Shown here: in pieces, positions 47,941 through 59,189 of the stretch
Numbering within the stretch: position 1 is the stretch's first letter
Layout of the letters: each line of letters begins with the position of its first letter
From: Actinomucor elegans
Taxonomy: Eukaryota > Mucoromycota > Mucoromycetes > Mucorales > Mucoraceae
DNA: 64,000 nt
Assembly (NCBI GenBank): GCA_026027325.1
Contig: JAMSLZ010000003.1
Coordinates: 1,736,001 to 1,800,000 of the forward strand
Direction: 5' to 3'
The notes under the pieces: model-generated
The model's database searches: none
Told to the model about the DNA's origin: nothing
What the model saw: only the letters and a program-made list of their open reading frames with translations
Translations under genes and position numbers: made by a program

Positions 47941-50264
47941 ATGTCTCAAGGACCTTCACGAGCTTTTCCAACTCAAAATTATACTGCTATTCCTAATGTT
48001 CCCATACAACCAAGGCAGCAACAGCAATTGCAAATGCAGCATTCAACTTTGAATAATCAGCATCAGCCATATCCTCAGTTGATGAATGGAGTACGCAATA
48101 GTACGCCTATTAGTCCAACAAGTAACAATACAAGCAATAATATCAATAATACTTACAGTCCTAATAACAATAGTATAGGTAGAGCAACTACATCAACAAT
48201 GGATAGCCTTTACTGTGATAGCTGTCAAACTTTTCGCCATATATCCTTCTTCCATGAAAGAGATTTCAAGTATAAAGTGTGCAACTTATGCCAAACGCGT
48301 GATATACAAAAGAAGAAACATCAAATGGAAAAATATGAAATGTACGAAGAACAGCAAAGAAATTATAAACATCCTACTAGGTATCAGCAGCAAATCCAGT
48401 ATAATCAACAACAATTACACTCTTCTTCTACTCCAATCAATCTAAATAGCGGTAGCAATGGCGGTAATTCTTCACCGTTACCACCTCCACAAAGTATATC
48501 ATCTTCACCGCAAATCATAAAGCAATCTCCACCAACTGCGCACATAATCAATAGTAACAGTCAGCCTCACTTGTATAATAGCAACTCTTCTCCACCTTCG
48601 CCTACAACCAATACTACTACACCAATTATAATTGCGGCCACTAGGAATCCAATGCGAAACCAGCCTCATATACAACAGCAATCAATACAATCTTCCACTA
48701 TTTCGTTACCTTTACCAACTCCGCCACAACAGGATATACATCAGATACCATCCAATCAACCACGTCAAGATAACCTCTTAAATAGGCTAGACAAAGCGCA
48801 AGCTACCAGTGCTTCTAATAATAATACAGCTTCCCTTTCTTTACCTTCAACTAATATCATAACGCCTATTAGAACGGCAATTTCTAGTGCATCCATCGCC
48901 AATCCACCAGCATCAGCGCCAAGCATCAGTAATCCACCAACAACACACCATAAATCATCAACAACTGCAGAAAGAGCAACTCTTGACGTGCTAAGTTTAG
49001 ATGCTTTTGTCCAAAAGTTGGAAAAAGAAACGCATTTTGATCGTAAACAGTATCATCTAGACATTACAACTTTAATAGAAAGTATAGATGGCAGTCCTAG
49101 TTTCACACAGTTGGGTCGAGCTATTTGTGGAAAAATATTAGAAGGAACCAAATTCAACTTTAGGTAAATAGCTTTTAAATGATTATTCCATTGTTCTGAC
49201 TTTTGATTAGTCTTAAAGATCGTCGTCGTTCGACAAAAAGCCCTGATACTTTGTCTACTCTACGATATTACTGTTCTCAAAGAGCTGATACTGCAAAGCC
49301 TAGAAAAGCAGATCATCCGAAGGCACAAACTAGATATGATTGCGCTGGCGCATTGACAATCATTATTGACATGTTGAAAAAAACTGCTCATGTAACTGTG
49401 ATTCATAGGCGTTCGCATCCACCGTTTGTATCCCAACATCATCATCAGCAACAGCAACATCACCAAAAGCAACAACAGAGACAGCAACGGCAACAACAGA
49501 AGCAGCAGCAGCAAATGATCCCACAGCCGCAAAGCCAGGCACAACACACTCAATTAGCGCCTCATCTACAGCATGCTTCTCATCGCCATAATTCCCCTAC
49601 CCCTCAGCAACTATCTAGTCCTCAACAGCAATATCAGCATCATCAAGCTGTTCAACAACAAACTCAACAACAAACTCAACAACAAACTCAACAACAAACT
49701 CAACAGCAAGCCCAACAGCAAGCCCAACAGCAAGCTCAACAGCAGGCTCAACAACAAGCCCAACAGCAAGCCCAACAGCAGGCTCAACAGCAAGCCCAAC
49801 AGCAGGCTCAACAGCAAGCCCAACAGCAGGCTCAACAGCAAGCCCAACAGCAGGCTCAACAGCAGGCTCAACAGCAAGCCCAACAGCAGGCTCAACAGCA
49901 AGCTCAACAGCAGGCTCAACAGCAAGCTCAACAGCAAGCTCAGCAGCAAGCTCAACAGCAGGCTCAACAGCAGGCTCAACAGCAAGCTCAAAAAGAACAT
50001 GCTCTTCGTATGATGAAACAAAGGCAAGCCAAACAAATAGAAATGCAATTCGAATTGCTAAGGCAGAAAGTAGCCGACATTGGGACCTTGTTGGAAACAC
50101 AGCAGCAATATGGCAATAAAGACTTTTTACAAACAGCTACAGATGCATTAGCCGGAGCAGATGAAATGTTGAAAGCGTGTAAAGCACTTGAGAATTCAGA
50201 TATGGCTCTTCAACGCAACAAGTATACCGTGCATTATAACAAAAGAGGTGATCATTTTGTGTAA
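47941..50264 (+). CDS. Gln-rich protein with CxxC zinc-binding unit and (QQQA)n repeat
   Basis: Two exons (47941-49163, 49211-50264) encode 758 residues; an in-frame ATG at 47842 could add 33 more. Residues ~85-115 form a C-x2-C ... C-x2-C unit (YCDSCQTFRHISFF, then KVCNLCQTR), probably binding zinc. Asn/Ser/Pro/Gln-rich spacers follow. A folded region starts at LDVLSLDAFVQKLEKE. The block TLSTLRYYCSQRADTAKPRK, with YDCAGALTIIID and HVTVIHRRSHPPF, has Cys and His spaced like FAR1/FLYWCH-type DNA-binding units common in Mucoromycota. Then come (QQQT)4(QQQA)~24 and a coiled-coil tail. It is likely a nuclear DNA- or chromatin-binding protein; the exact family is not known to me. Confidence 0.75.
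49653..49991 (+). repeat. 12 bp coding minisatellite encoding QQQT/QQQA
   Basis: About 28 in-frame units of the type CAACAGCAAGCC. The first four encode QQQT and the rest QQQA. Silent CAA/CAG and GCC/GCT variants alternate between units, so the array is not a sequencing-type homopolymer. Other frames across it are open only because of the repeat. Confidence 0.95.
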
Positions 50265-50470
50265 TTCATAATAAAAATCGTCTACTCCTTTTGACGGATG
50301 TTTTGGTTTATAAAGCTTAGGCTTAAGTGGCTTGTTTCTCGGGAAGATATGTCATCTCTGCAACGGAGAATAAGCTGGAGATTTAACCATTTACAGTAAT
50401 CTCACTAATGTTTCAACTATAAAAGAATCAAGGAAATAATGAGTGCTTTCTTCTTTTTCTTTATACGATA

Positions 50471-51444
50471 ATGACTACTCCACTTCCTACTCTTCCTGAA
50501 TTCTCTCTTAAAGGCAAGGTTGCCGTTATTACTGGTGGTGCCAGGTAAAATTGATATTTAAATAGGCTGGTTCATAGACACTCATATATTCCTGCGATAG
50601 AGGCTTGGGTTTAGAAATGAGTAAAGCCCTTGCAGAATCTGGCGCTGATGTCGCTATGATGTATGTTTCCAACGATAAGGCTCAAGATCTTGCTGCTGAG
50701 ATTAGTAAAACTTATAATGTAAATTGTAAGGCATATAAGGCCAACATCTCAGACGCCGAAGAAGTCAAGACTGTTATTGATCAAATCTACAAGGACTATG
50801 GCTCAATTGATATTTTTGTAGCTAATGCTGGTATTAGTATTGGCGGTGATACCGAGGTAAAATACCATAGTTTTTACAAAGCTGTAATGATAGGGTTTAA
50901 TAACAGTTGAATTAGACCTATGATTTGGATAACTGGAAAAAGATTATGGACGTCAATGTCAACGGTGTTTTTTACAGTATTCAAGCTGTCTCCAAGTATA
51001 TGTTAAAAAAGGGCAAGGGAAGTATTATCATCACGTCTTCTATCTCTGGTGCAGTAGCTAACCGTCCTCAAGCTCAATGCGGTGTAAGTTAAATATACAT
51101 ATATGTATATATATCGCAAGCGTTTAGTGTACTAATCTATGATTTTACAGTATAATACTTCCAAAGGTGCTACTACAATGATGACTAAGGCTTTGGCTGC
51201 AGAATGGGCTACCAAGGGTATTCGTGTTAACGCCATTTGCCCTGGATACATGAGAACTGACATGTTGGACAAAACTTTCAAAAACAACCCAGAGTGGGAG
51301 GATGCCTGGAATCACTTTACTCCTATGGGTCGTATTGGTGAAGGGAAGGAGCTTAGAGGCGCCGTGGTCTTTTTGGCTAGTGAAGCCAGTTCTTATGTTA
51401 CTGGTATCGAATTGTTCGTTGATGGTGGCTATACTGCTGTTTAA
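50471..51444 (+). CDS. Short-chain dehydrogenase/reductase (sorbose reductase/mannitol dehydrogenase-like)
   Basis: A classical SDR oxidoreductase. Exons 50471-50544, 50601-50856, 50916-51083 and 51151-51444 join in phase to 263 residues. The Rossmann cofactor loop TGGARGLGLEM is built across intron 1. DIFVANAGISIGG (NAG), the SSISG serine and YNTSK (catalytic Tyr-x3-Lys) are intact, and the end SYVTGIELFVDGGYTAV is typical. The N-terminal LPTLPEFSLKGKVAVITGGA is the pattern of fungal NADP-dependent sorbose/mannitol-type reductases. The substrate is inferred only. A TATA motif (TATAAAA, 50418-50424) lies about 50 bp upstream. Confidence 0.92.
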
Positions 51445-53623
51445 TGACAATATCTTCTGTATAAATTATATAAATCGTTACACATTGAATAAACATCTCG
51501 TTTTTATTTGATATATATACGCGTTAGTTTTGCCTATTAAACCTATTTCACTGATAAATGAAGGTTTCTTAATCAATCGTATCTATGCCATCACTCTTTA
51601 GTTACTTGCCTACTGATAATAGTTCAGATATTAGGCTTATCTTGATCTGGTAGAACACGTAAACGTCGTTTAAATTATCTCCGTTTTAATGTTATCACCG
51701 TTGTAAAATGAAAGACCAGGTGTATTTATCAACCCTTGGAGTAAGTCTATTGATAAAAAGCAAAACTTATACTTTAATTCAAATCCCTTTTTTTTTGTAG
51801 TGCTTGCTTGGAAACTACTGTATGAACTGAGACGCTTCTTGAAAGATCGTTGACGTAAATGCGATCTTTAGCGCGTTTTTGAATAAATGAAACCTAACCG
51901 GAGATGAAAATTGATTGCATAATGAATGCCATGATGTCACATCCTATTTTCAAGTGCATTTTTGTATAGAGAGCCACTATGGATAGCATGTATTTGAATT
52001 AATTCAATAGGGGTTGTACGAAATTTTATTCAGATAAAATACGAGGCATTACTGAAAATGATGTGCACTTGTTTGAAAATACAGCATAAAAAAAGTTACT
52101 TATTAGACCAAAAATACCAATAGCACGGTTATTTGTTAGTATTGACAACCTCAGATAATTCTTCAGAGAAATTCAATATTGAATGTATAATTTAGAGCAC
52201 TATCGGTTGAGAAATGCACAATTTCAGAATTCCTGTTTTAATTACTTGATCTGTATACCACAATAGACTTTACTTATGCATATTCATAGTAACATATAAG
52301 CGGATATTGAGTAGCGATGTATATGCCCATGTTCTTCCGCAAGATAATTGATGAGTGAACTTTATCTGCCTAGTTTAGTAGTTTTTATTAGGTTCGTTTT
52401 TAACTCGAAATTGTATTGGTTTTGATTACTGTAGAATGGCCTATTATCTGATCAGATACTGCATTAGTGTTGTATTCTATCTGTCTAGTCCCATAATATA
52501 TACATGTATGAAAATTAGACCTGAGAATTGAATCATCTTTAACATTGAGAGCTATATGGAATATAAAATGATTTCTACTACGAATGGGGCAATAACAATT
52601 CGATCACGCTGAACGTGCGGTTTGTTTATCAATTCAAAAGAAAAGGCCAAGATCTCTATATTGCACAGCTTGATATCTATTAAATATCGTATTATTATTG
52701 AATGCCAGATTAGATGAACTGAGATCTTGAATATATGTAGTGCTTGTATCTTGGCATCGCATAGTATCGTCTAGATACGCACTCACTTTAAAGATTATAT
52801 GTTAATTACCTTGCAAAACCGATAAGCATCTTTACATTCCTTGAGCAATTTAAGTTTGATGCCGCATCTGATGATTTGTACCTATTTAGGATGAAGCACC
52901 ACATATATTTAAACAATTGCTTGGCTATATAAAATATAATGAATTGTGACATTTTAGGAATGTGCTGAAAATTATATATGACTGATCCTCGCCAATGTTG
53001 TATTTGAATTGCAGCGTATATTGAGAACAAGTTATTGCAACTACTATAGCTTTTATTCAAAACAAATATAACAATTATATTGTATTATAAAATATGATTT
53101 GTAAATCATATATATTTGATAGTCTGTATGGATCTGTAGAACTCTTAATCGGCCCCAATTAGTTTAGTCACATCTGTTAAGTTTACTCGTACTCAAAATA
53201 AACTATTGCTTTTATATTGGTAGTTGCGCTTGTGTTTTAGAGAATCATGGCTTTTAAGATGCTGTTTGCTCTTGAGTTGTAATCAGACTCATGTGCCCAG
53301 CTAAAGCTTGGTACACTACATCCGTCGTGTCTAAATCAGCCTTTTGTCATGTTCATGCGAAAACCGTTAGCCAATGGTAAAATGCTTTTAGTTTACCAAA
53401 TCAAGTAGGATGCTACTTTACCTGGGATATTGGAGTTTCGTTCATGTAAAAAAAAAAAATTGTTTTATTTCATCTTTGAAGAGATATTTTTTGGGGAGAG
53501 GGGAAATATATGTAAAAATGCATGTAAAAAAAAATAAAAAAATAGAAGAGGATAGGGGAATGATGAAAAAGAAGACAGTCTTCTCATTGACCTGTCTGTG
53601 GTATATATGGTTCATGGTTTAGT
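51445..53623. other. Gene-poor, repeat-rich intergenic region
   Basis: No gene is supported. The stretch contains copy 2 of the dispersed repeat (52545-52824) and two copies of the CATCTG motif (about 52860 and 53170). Confidence 0.5.
52545..52824. repeat. Dispersed repeat, copy 2
   Basis: Matches 43484-43735 in the same orientation. It begins TTGAGAGCTATATGGAATA and ends CTTTAAAGATTATATGTTAAT plus TACCTTGCAAAACCG. About 40 bp (near 52678-52718) are present only here. It runs straight into a copy of the GCCGCATCTG motif. Confidence 0.8.
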
Positions 53624-56471
53624 TCAATATTGACACTGCTGCTGCGGTTGCTGCTCAAGATCAATGGTTCTCATGATGGTATTATCATTATTGCTAATAG
53701 TGTCATTTTCTTCTCTACGGTAAAAGCAATTGCTACCTGAAACAACAGAACTATCTTCTTCATCTGAATTGAAATGGTCCTCGATATACTCTTCATCATG
53801 AAAGATATCGTCATAATAAGGTTCTTCTTCATATCTCCATTGTCTGTCAAAAGTAATATGGTCAGGATGAGCATGTTGTATATCGCCCATATCATCTTCT
53901 ACATAGACAGACATCTCATAATCTGATAAACTATCATTGAAGGTGTCTGCTATGCTTGGATCCGAATCATTTTGAAGGTTTCTGCGAGACGGTAATGGTG
54001 GAGGTGTTTGGCCGTTCTCTTGCGATGGACCAGCAGGGACTGATAGATCAGCACATGGAAGAATAAGAGGTCTTAAGTAGTCAATATAAGATGATCGAAC
54101 AGTGGGATGAGGGCATTTGTTCAAAATCTACACGCAAAAAAAACAAGAGATCAGTTGATGCACATATTCTATCACAAGGTGTTACATACCTTTGAAATCT
54201 TATCAAAGCCCGAAAGCATGAGTTCACGCCTCATCTTTTCTTGTTCGCGTTCATCATAGTTTCCATTATAAGAAGTAGGTGGTGTAGTTACTACTGTGCG
54301 AATAAGGCGAAGATGTGTTATCTAGAAACAGCCAAAATTCAGTTGTCTGTCAAAAATCGCATTGAATATTCCTTACGATATAATCCACAACACCTTCTTC
54401 AGTCATCACAGCACCTGGAGCAGCAGAAGTAGCAGCAGAAGTTTCTTGCTCTGTTTGACTCTGCCTCATCTTGATTTGTCTATAAGCACTCTTGAAATCA
54501 TAGTTCAATACCTCTGCTAAAAATGTGATAGTTTCAATATGTCGCTCCACAGTGTATTGAAGTTCACGCATCCAAGAGGTATAGCGAGGCTTCAACTCAT
54601 CCAGGTCCCACTTGTATTCCCGTCCAATGGTTTGCCCATTAGGGTCCTTTTCCATGATCATTTGCAAAATCTCTTTGGGATCTGTTTTGAGTGAGATGGG
54701 GAAAGGCGAGACATGCTTGGGCTGGTTCTTTTTGTCTCCATCATCAGTTAATTTATCAGATGGACGATCGAGCAGCAACCGGCGTAGCACATCATAGCCG
54801 TGAACGTACTCCAATTCAGAGGTGCGGGTTGTTTGCAATGTAGCTAATGTACAGAGCAGGTTCAACAATAGACTACGCGTACTGATTTCCAAGCCATAAA
54901 CTTGTTTTTGTTTCTGGCTTCCTGGTCCAAATAGAATATCACGAATATGATAGAGTGCACTTGGGTTGGTAAGCACAATTTTTGTGCCCATAGACTACAT
55001 AGAGATATATTAGATTATGGCCTTACAGATATTTCTTTTTTTTTTATTATATTGTTTTTATTTTATTTTACCTGATGTGTCATAATGGTCTTTAAGCATT
55101 TGCCAAGATGCTGTAATATTCTATCATCATTTGGATGTCTGCAAAATATGTGAGCACTTTAGTTTACCTTTTCCCTATTTTGACCTATACCTCTTTTCTG
55201 CTTCTTTCATCTGCTTAAACAAATTTGCAATCGCTTCGTAACCACCTTGTGCCAAAAATCCACTAGTCCAGCTATATATGTATATATATACACACACACA
55301 TTAGATTAGTTTTTTTTTCTCCATTCAAAATGATACACATACCTGACTACGACACTACGCAAGAACACACGAAGGTCAAGCACCTCAGCATCTTCCAAGT
55401 CTCTTACATGTGTTTCCTGAAGCAAATGAACAAAGTACTCGGGAGTTGACTTTAGTTTGCTTCTCGAAGTACTACGTCCATAAGAATCATGATTGTTGTT
55501 GGGCAATGCAGATCTTGAACGGCCATACCTTCCAGGAGCAGTATTTGCCTTGACTGAGCTCATCAACTTGTTATCAGATCCCCCAGCAGCTGTATTGAAA
55601 ATACCGCCATTAACAGTGGTTGTTTCAGTATAGTTGAGTTCATTTATCAGTTGATCTTGGGTCGTGCCTTTGTTGCTGCTTCTGGATTTGAGACCAAATG
55701 TGGCTTTGAGTGAGAAAGAAGGCATGACGTGCGAAAAAGTAGAGTTCTTTTTCATCAGTGCAGGTGATCTGGATGAACGCAGCAGCATTTCCTTTTGCTC
55801 GAATGTCAAATTATTGACATTGTTCATATGGTCTGCTGAAGGGGCGTATTCTTTCTACATGAAAATAAATAAATAAATAAAAGTGAATAATGAAAGTATA
55901 AAAAATAGGATTTGTTTCTTACCAACAATAACTTGAATTGTGCTTCAATATCTTCGACCTTTCGTGATGAAGCATTCAGAGGAGTTGATTTGCTTGTAGC
56001 TTTCACAGTCGCTTCGTTGGAGGTAGATGAAAGAGGTGGTGAAGGAGATTGAGAGGCGGGTGGAGTAGATACTAACTTTGTTGATCGTTGTTCTGATGAG
56101 TTATTTGGGTTTGGTGTAGGACGGTATGCGGAACGGCGTGACTGAAGCGAGGAATACATGGAATCTACGCAAGAAGCATTTCTTTCTTCGTTAAACATAG
56201 AATCTACTTGAGAAGCCACAAGTGTCTCATTATCAGGATCATTATCTACTGAGCCTTGAGCCGCAGCAGAAGAAGAAGAACCAGCATTTGAAGCAGTATT
56301 GGCTTTTTTTTTCCCACCTCCAAACAGTGTAGACATCCTATTCAAAATTCGATTCTGCGCTTGTTGCGAAGATGGACCTGGTGAAGAAGGTGGAGACGCT
56401 GAAGCTGGAGAAGATGAGCGACTGGAGTGCAGTTCTGCAGCTACAGATGATGAAGAATTGTTATATGCCAT
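53624..56471 (-). CDS. Formin-type GBD/FH3 protein without FH1-FH2
   Basis: Roughly 820 residues in about seven exons, start at 56471 (MAYNNSSSSVAAEL). After a Ser/Pro-rich region the GTPase-binding part of diaphanous-type formins appears: VEDIEAQFKLLL, then TPEYFVHLLQETHV, LRVFLRSVVVRSWTSGFLAQ and GGYEAIANLFKQM. An armadillo-type FH3 region follows, with HLGKCLKTIMTH, SMGTKIVLTNPSALYHIRDI, RSLLLNLLCTLATLQ, YTSWMRELQYTVERHIET and VDYI. The last exons (CPHPTVRSSYIDYLRPLI) end in an acidic tail and a stop at 53624. There is no proline-rich FH1 and no actin-nucleating FH2 before the stop or in the 2 kb downstream. It probably binds a Rho GTPase as a polarity or scaffold factor. Confidence 0.75.
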
Positions 56472-58406
56472 TCTATTAAGAATGAAAAGAGATAAAAGAG
56501 TAGAGAATAAGTAAAAGTGTTTTCTTTAACGAAAAAGCCAAGGCACAAATTGTTTTCTTACCGCATTTGGAGAATAGCACAACAAACGTCTTTTTTAGAC
56601 AGTCAGGCTTTGATTGGCAGCAGTTAAGCAATTGACTTTTATTAACAAATGAAAACATGGCTATTCCATTCGTGTCAGAAGCTCTAACCATATGGCCTTG
56701 TTTCAGCCCACGTTGAACCTTAAAGAGAATCTACTGTACCAAGGCTTTTGAGACTGGAAACAGTTGGCACTACATATGATTGAATGACAGTCTTTGTCGG
56801 TGACACTTTTTTTCTGCCTATAGCTGCTATCACAGGCAAATAACAACCTGTTTGATGTACTGATAATACCAAAAAAAAAAAAAGTTCACATACTAGTTAT
56901 GTTTGGCATCTTTATTTGTGACAATGGAAAAAGCCCCAGTTCAATGAAGGTTGTGATTTAGTAAATGCGTACAAGGCTTTTAACGAGACAAAGGTATTTG
57001 AGTAGATCTGTGGGTCATTAGATGCAGTAGCTTATTCTAAGCATTGACTATTAAGCAGATGCGACATCGGACCGAGATTGACCGAGAGATCTGCAGATGA
57101 GTAGTGCACCATACAAATTTTCTAAGCTTTGATTGTGAATTTTTTTTGAGCCCAGGTAACCCATACAAATTCATATACCGCTTTAAAGGACAATGGCCAT
57201 TAATTGATGATTTAGATCTTTAATCAGAACCATAAAATGATTGACGTTTTTCAAATGATATATGTTTTATATTGGTTTGAAAAAGAAAGCTGGGCTACAG
57301 GGATTAAGAATGTTATATAACTGAAGCTACCCATCTCATTTTTTAGTATAGATATCGTTATACCACCAGATTTATTTTAAAAACATTGTTTCTTTTCTAC
57401 AGATTCCTCAGATTTCAAAGCATTATCGCTTCTTATTAAAGGTCTAGCCACAGTTCCACAGTGTGAAGTACTTTGTTGAGTATATGCTACTGCACACTAT
57501 GTTTAATTACCGTCACCCAATGAAATCAAACACGCGTCTCTGAAATTCAAGATGAAAGCGCAGACATGTGGTGTTTAGAGTTTTGCATAGAGACGCCCAT
57601 CATGAATACACTGCAATTGCTTTTCCGTTTGTGATATGATCATAATTACTATGAGGTCATAAATAAAGCGTCTTAGGCACGCATAGATCTTTTAGTCGGG
57701 TTTCTCGGTAATTAACATACCATGGCTGTGTTCTTAATATTAGAGTTTTCAGATAAGAAAAGAAAAATAAGTAGCACATACTCTTTATCAATCATACAAA
57801 GGATAGACTTCAAAACTACAACGACTGTAGTTGCACTCAAGCTCTGGCTAATCTTCCAAATTCTTCCTATAAAGGTTAGTATGAAAACTTCCTAATTAGC
57901 GAAAGAGGAGGTCTAGGCGCGCTGAATTATCCTAATATTAAGCTTTTAAGCTAAAGGCAGTTGACAGATCATAATCCTATTTCAATTTGAAAAAAGCAGG
58001 TACAACGCCTGATCTAATTGAAGGAACTCCCTGTGGCGAAACTTGGCAAGTACTATCTAAAAGAAATATACTGCTAAGATGGAACTGTATGAAATTTAAA
58101 ATCCGTCGCACCAAACAAACAAATAGAAGCCGTATATGTTTTAATTGAATACACTACATCATGTAGGTACTATTAAACAGCTTGTCACTAAAGGATCTGC
58201 AGCAGGGCGCGACTTGTTAAGGCGATCTGGGTATCCTATATGTATGTTTTTCCTTGGTTAATGTTGATAGACATCAATATATAAAGTAAAAGTATATTGA
58301 GGATCAAGGGGAATAGGAGCTCAAAGGTAATAAACAGCTGGTAGGAGGTATTTTCTTTATTATGTACAGAAAGGATATATATTATATATATATATAAATT
58401 AGTGAA
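56472..58406. other. Gene-poor intergenic region
   Basis: No gene is seen. One well-kept copy of the dispersed motif lies at 57055-57105 (GCAGATGCGACATCGG, then ACCGAGATTGACCGAGAG). An (AT)n tract precedes 58400. Confidence 0.5.
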
Positions 58407-59189
58407 TTATTTAGACTTTAAGGTGATACTACTACTTCTGATCCTTGAAAGTGTCTTGAGCCATCTTCCACCAGAAGGTTTTGTCAAAGGAGAAGACTGG
58501 TTCAGGTCCACTGCTGGTATATCTTTAGGTGTTATTGGAGAGTCATTATCTATCCTAAGGCTTGGGTTCATGTGGCAGTTAGGGATTGGGCGCAGACTCA
58601 GTCGCTTGACAGAAGAGCTCTTTTTGCGACGGTATTCTGGTTGATTATATAATAAAGAACTTTCATGTATGTTTTCATTGCAGGTATCCAACTGTGATAC
58701 CAATGAAGGGTCGTTGATTGCACCTAGTTTCGCTTCTATCTTGGATTTGAAGTCGATAAATCCTGTGCTGTTCATGGCTGATTTAGTTCTTCCAGGCCAG
58801 CCATCATCAAATAATGAGTAGTCTTTGTAGCTATGCGTAGGTAGATTGTCGTATTCTGGCTCATATTCGTGAATAGAGGGTGGGTCAATAGAGAAGGTGA
58901 CTCTTTTTTGCTTGTTCATGCAGTCGGTTGATATAGTAGTGCTAGGCTGATCTATTGTAACTTGCTCATCTTCATCACAGCTGCTGCTGCTACTGCTACA
59001 AGGATCTTCCACCAGTTCATTGTTGCTGCTAGCTTTTAATATGTCATGATAAAACTTGGCAAGATCGATTCGACGGGTTCTTCCGTAATAACTAGAGGGC
59101 CAAGCGCTCATATCCATGTCAGGCAAGTAGATGCTATCAGAATGAATTTGATATGGAGGTGGGGCATCAAAAATATCTGGAGTTTGCAT
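58407..59189 (-). CDS. Disordered protein with RVxF-type PP1-docking motif
   Basis: A single-exon gene of 260 residues, low in hydrophobic segments, with Ser and acidic runs. Residues ~94-112 read KRVTFSIDPPSIHEYEPEYD: KRVTF fits the [K/R]VxF consensus used to dock protein phosphatase 1, followed by a tyrosine-rich acidic stretch. A basic, Ser-rich C-terminus (YRRKKSSSVKRLSLRPIP, then LKTLSRIRSSSITLKSK) offers kinase-type sites. There is no signal peptide or membrane helix. I know no family name. A PP1-regulatory role is inference from one short motif. Confidence 0.65.
   Translation of the reverse strand: MQTPDIFDAPPPYQIHSDSIYLPDMDMSAWPSSYYGRTRRIDLAKFYHDILKASSNNELVEDPCSSSSSSCDEDEQVTIDQPSTTISTDCMNKQKRVTFSIDPPSIHEYEPEYDNLPTHSYKDYSLFDDGWPGRTKSAMNSTGFIDFKSKIEAKLGAINDPSLVSQLDTCNENIHESSLLYNQPEYRRKKSSSVKRLSLRPIPNCHMNPSLRIDNDSPITPKDIPAVDLNQSSPLTKPSGGRWLKTLSRIRSSSITLKSK

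Noticed and set aside
49653..49991. Possible CRISPR-like array
   Set aside because: The 12 bp units are contiguous without spacers, lie in a eukaryotic coding exon and encode a Gln/Ala repeat.
49573..50100. Long reading frames in other frames and on the minus strand across the Gln-rich repeat (Leu-, Ala/Val- or Asn/Ser-rich)
   Set aside because: A 12 bp repeat keeps all frames open. The QQQA frame is the one that joins in phase with the exon before it and ends in a normal coiled-coil tail.
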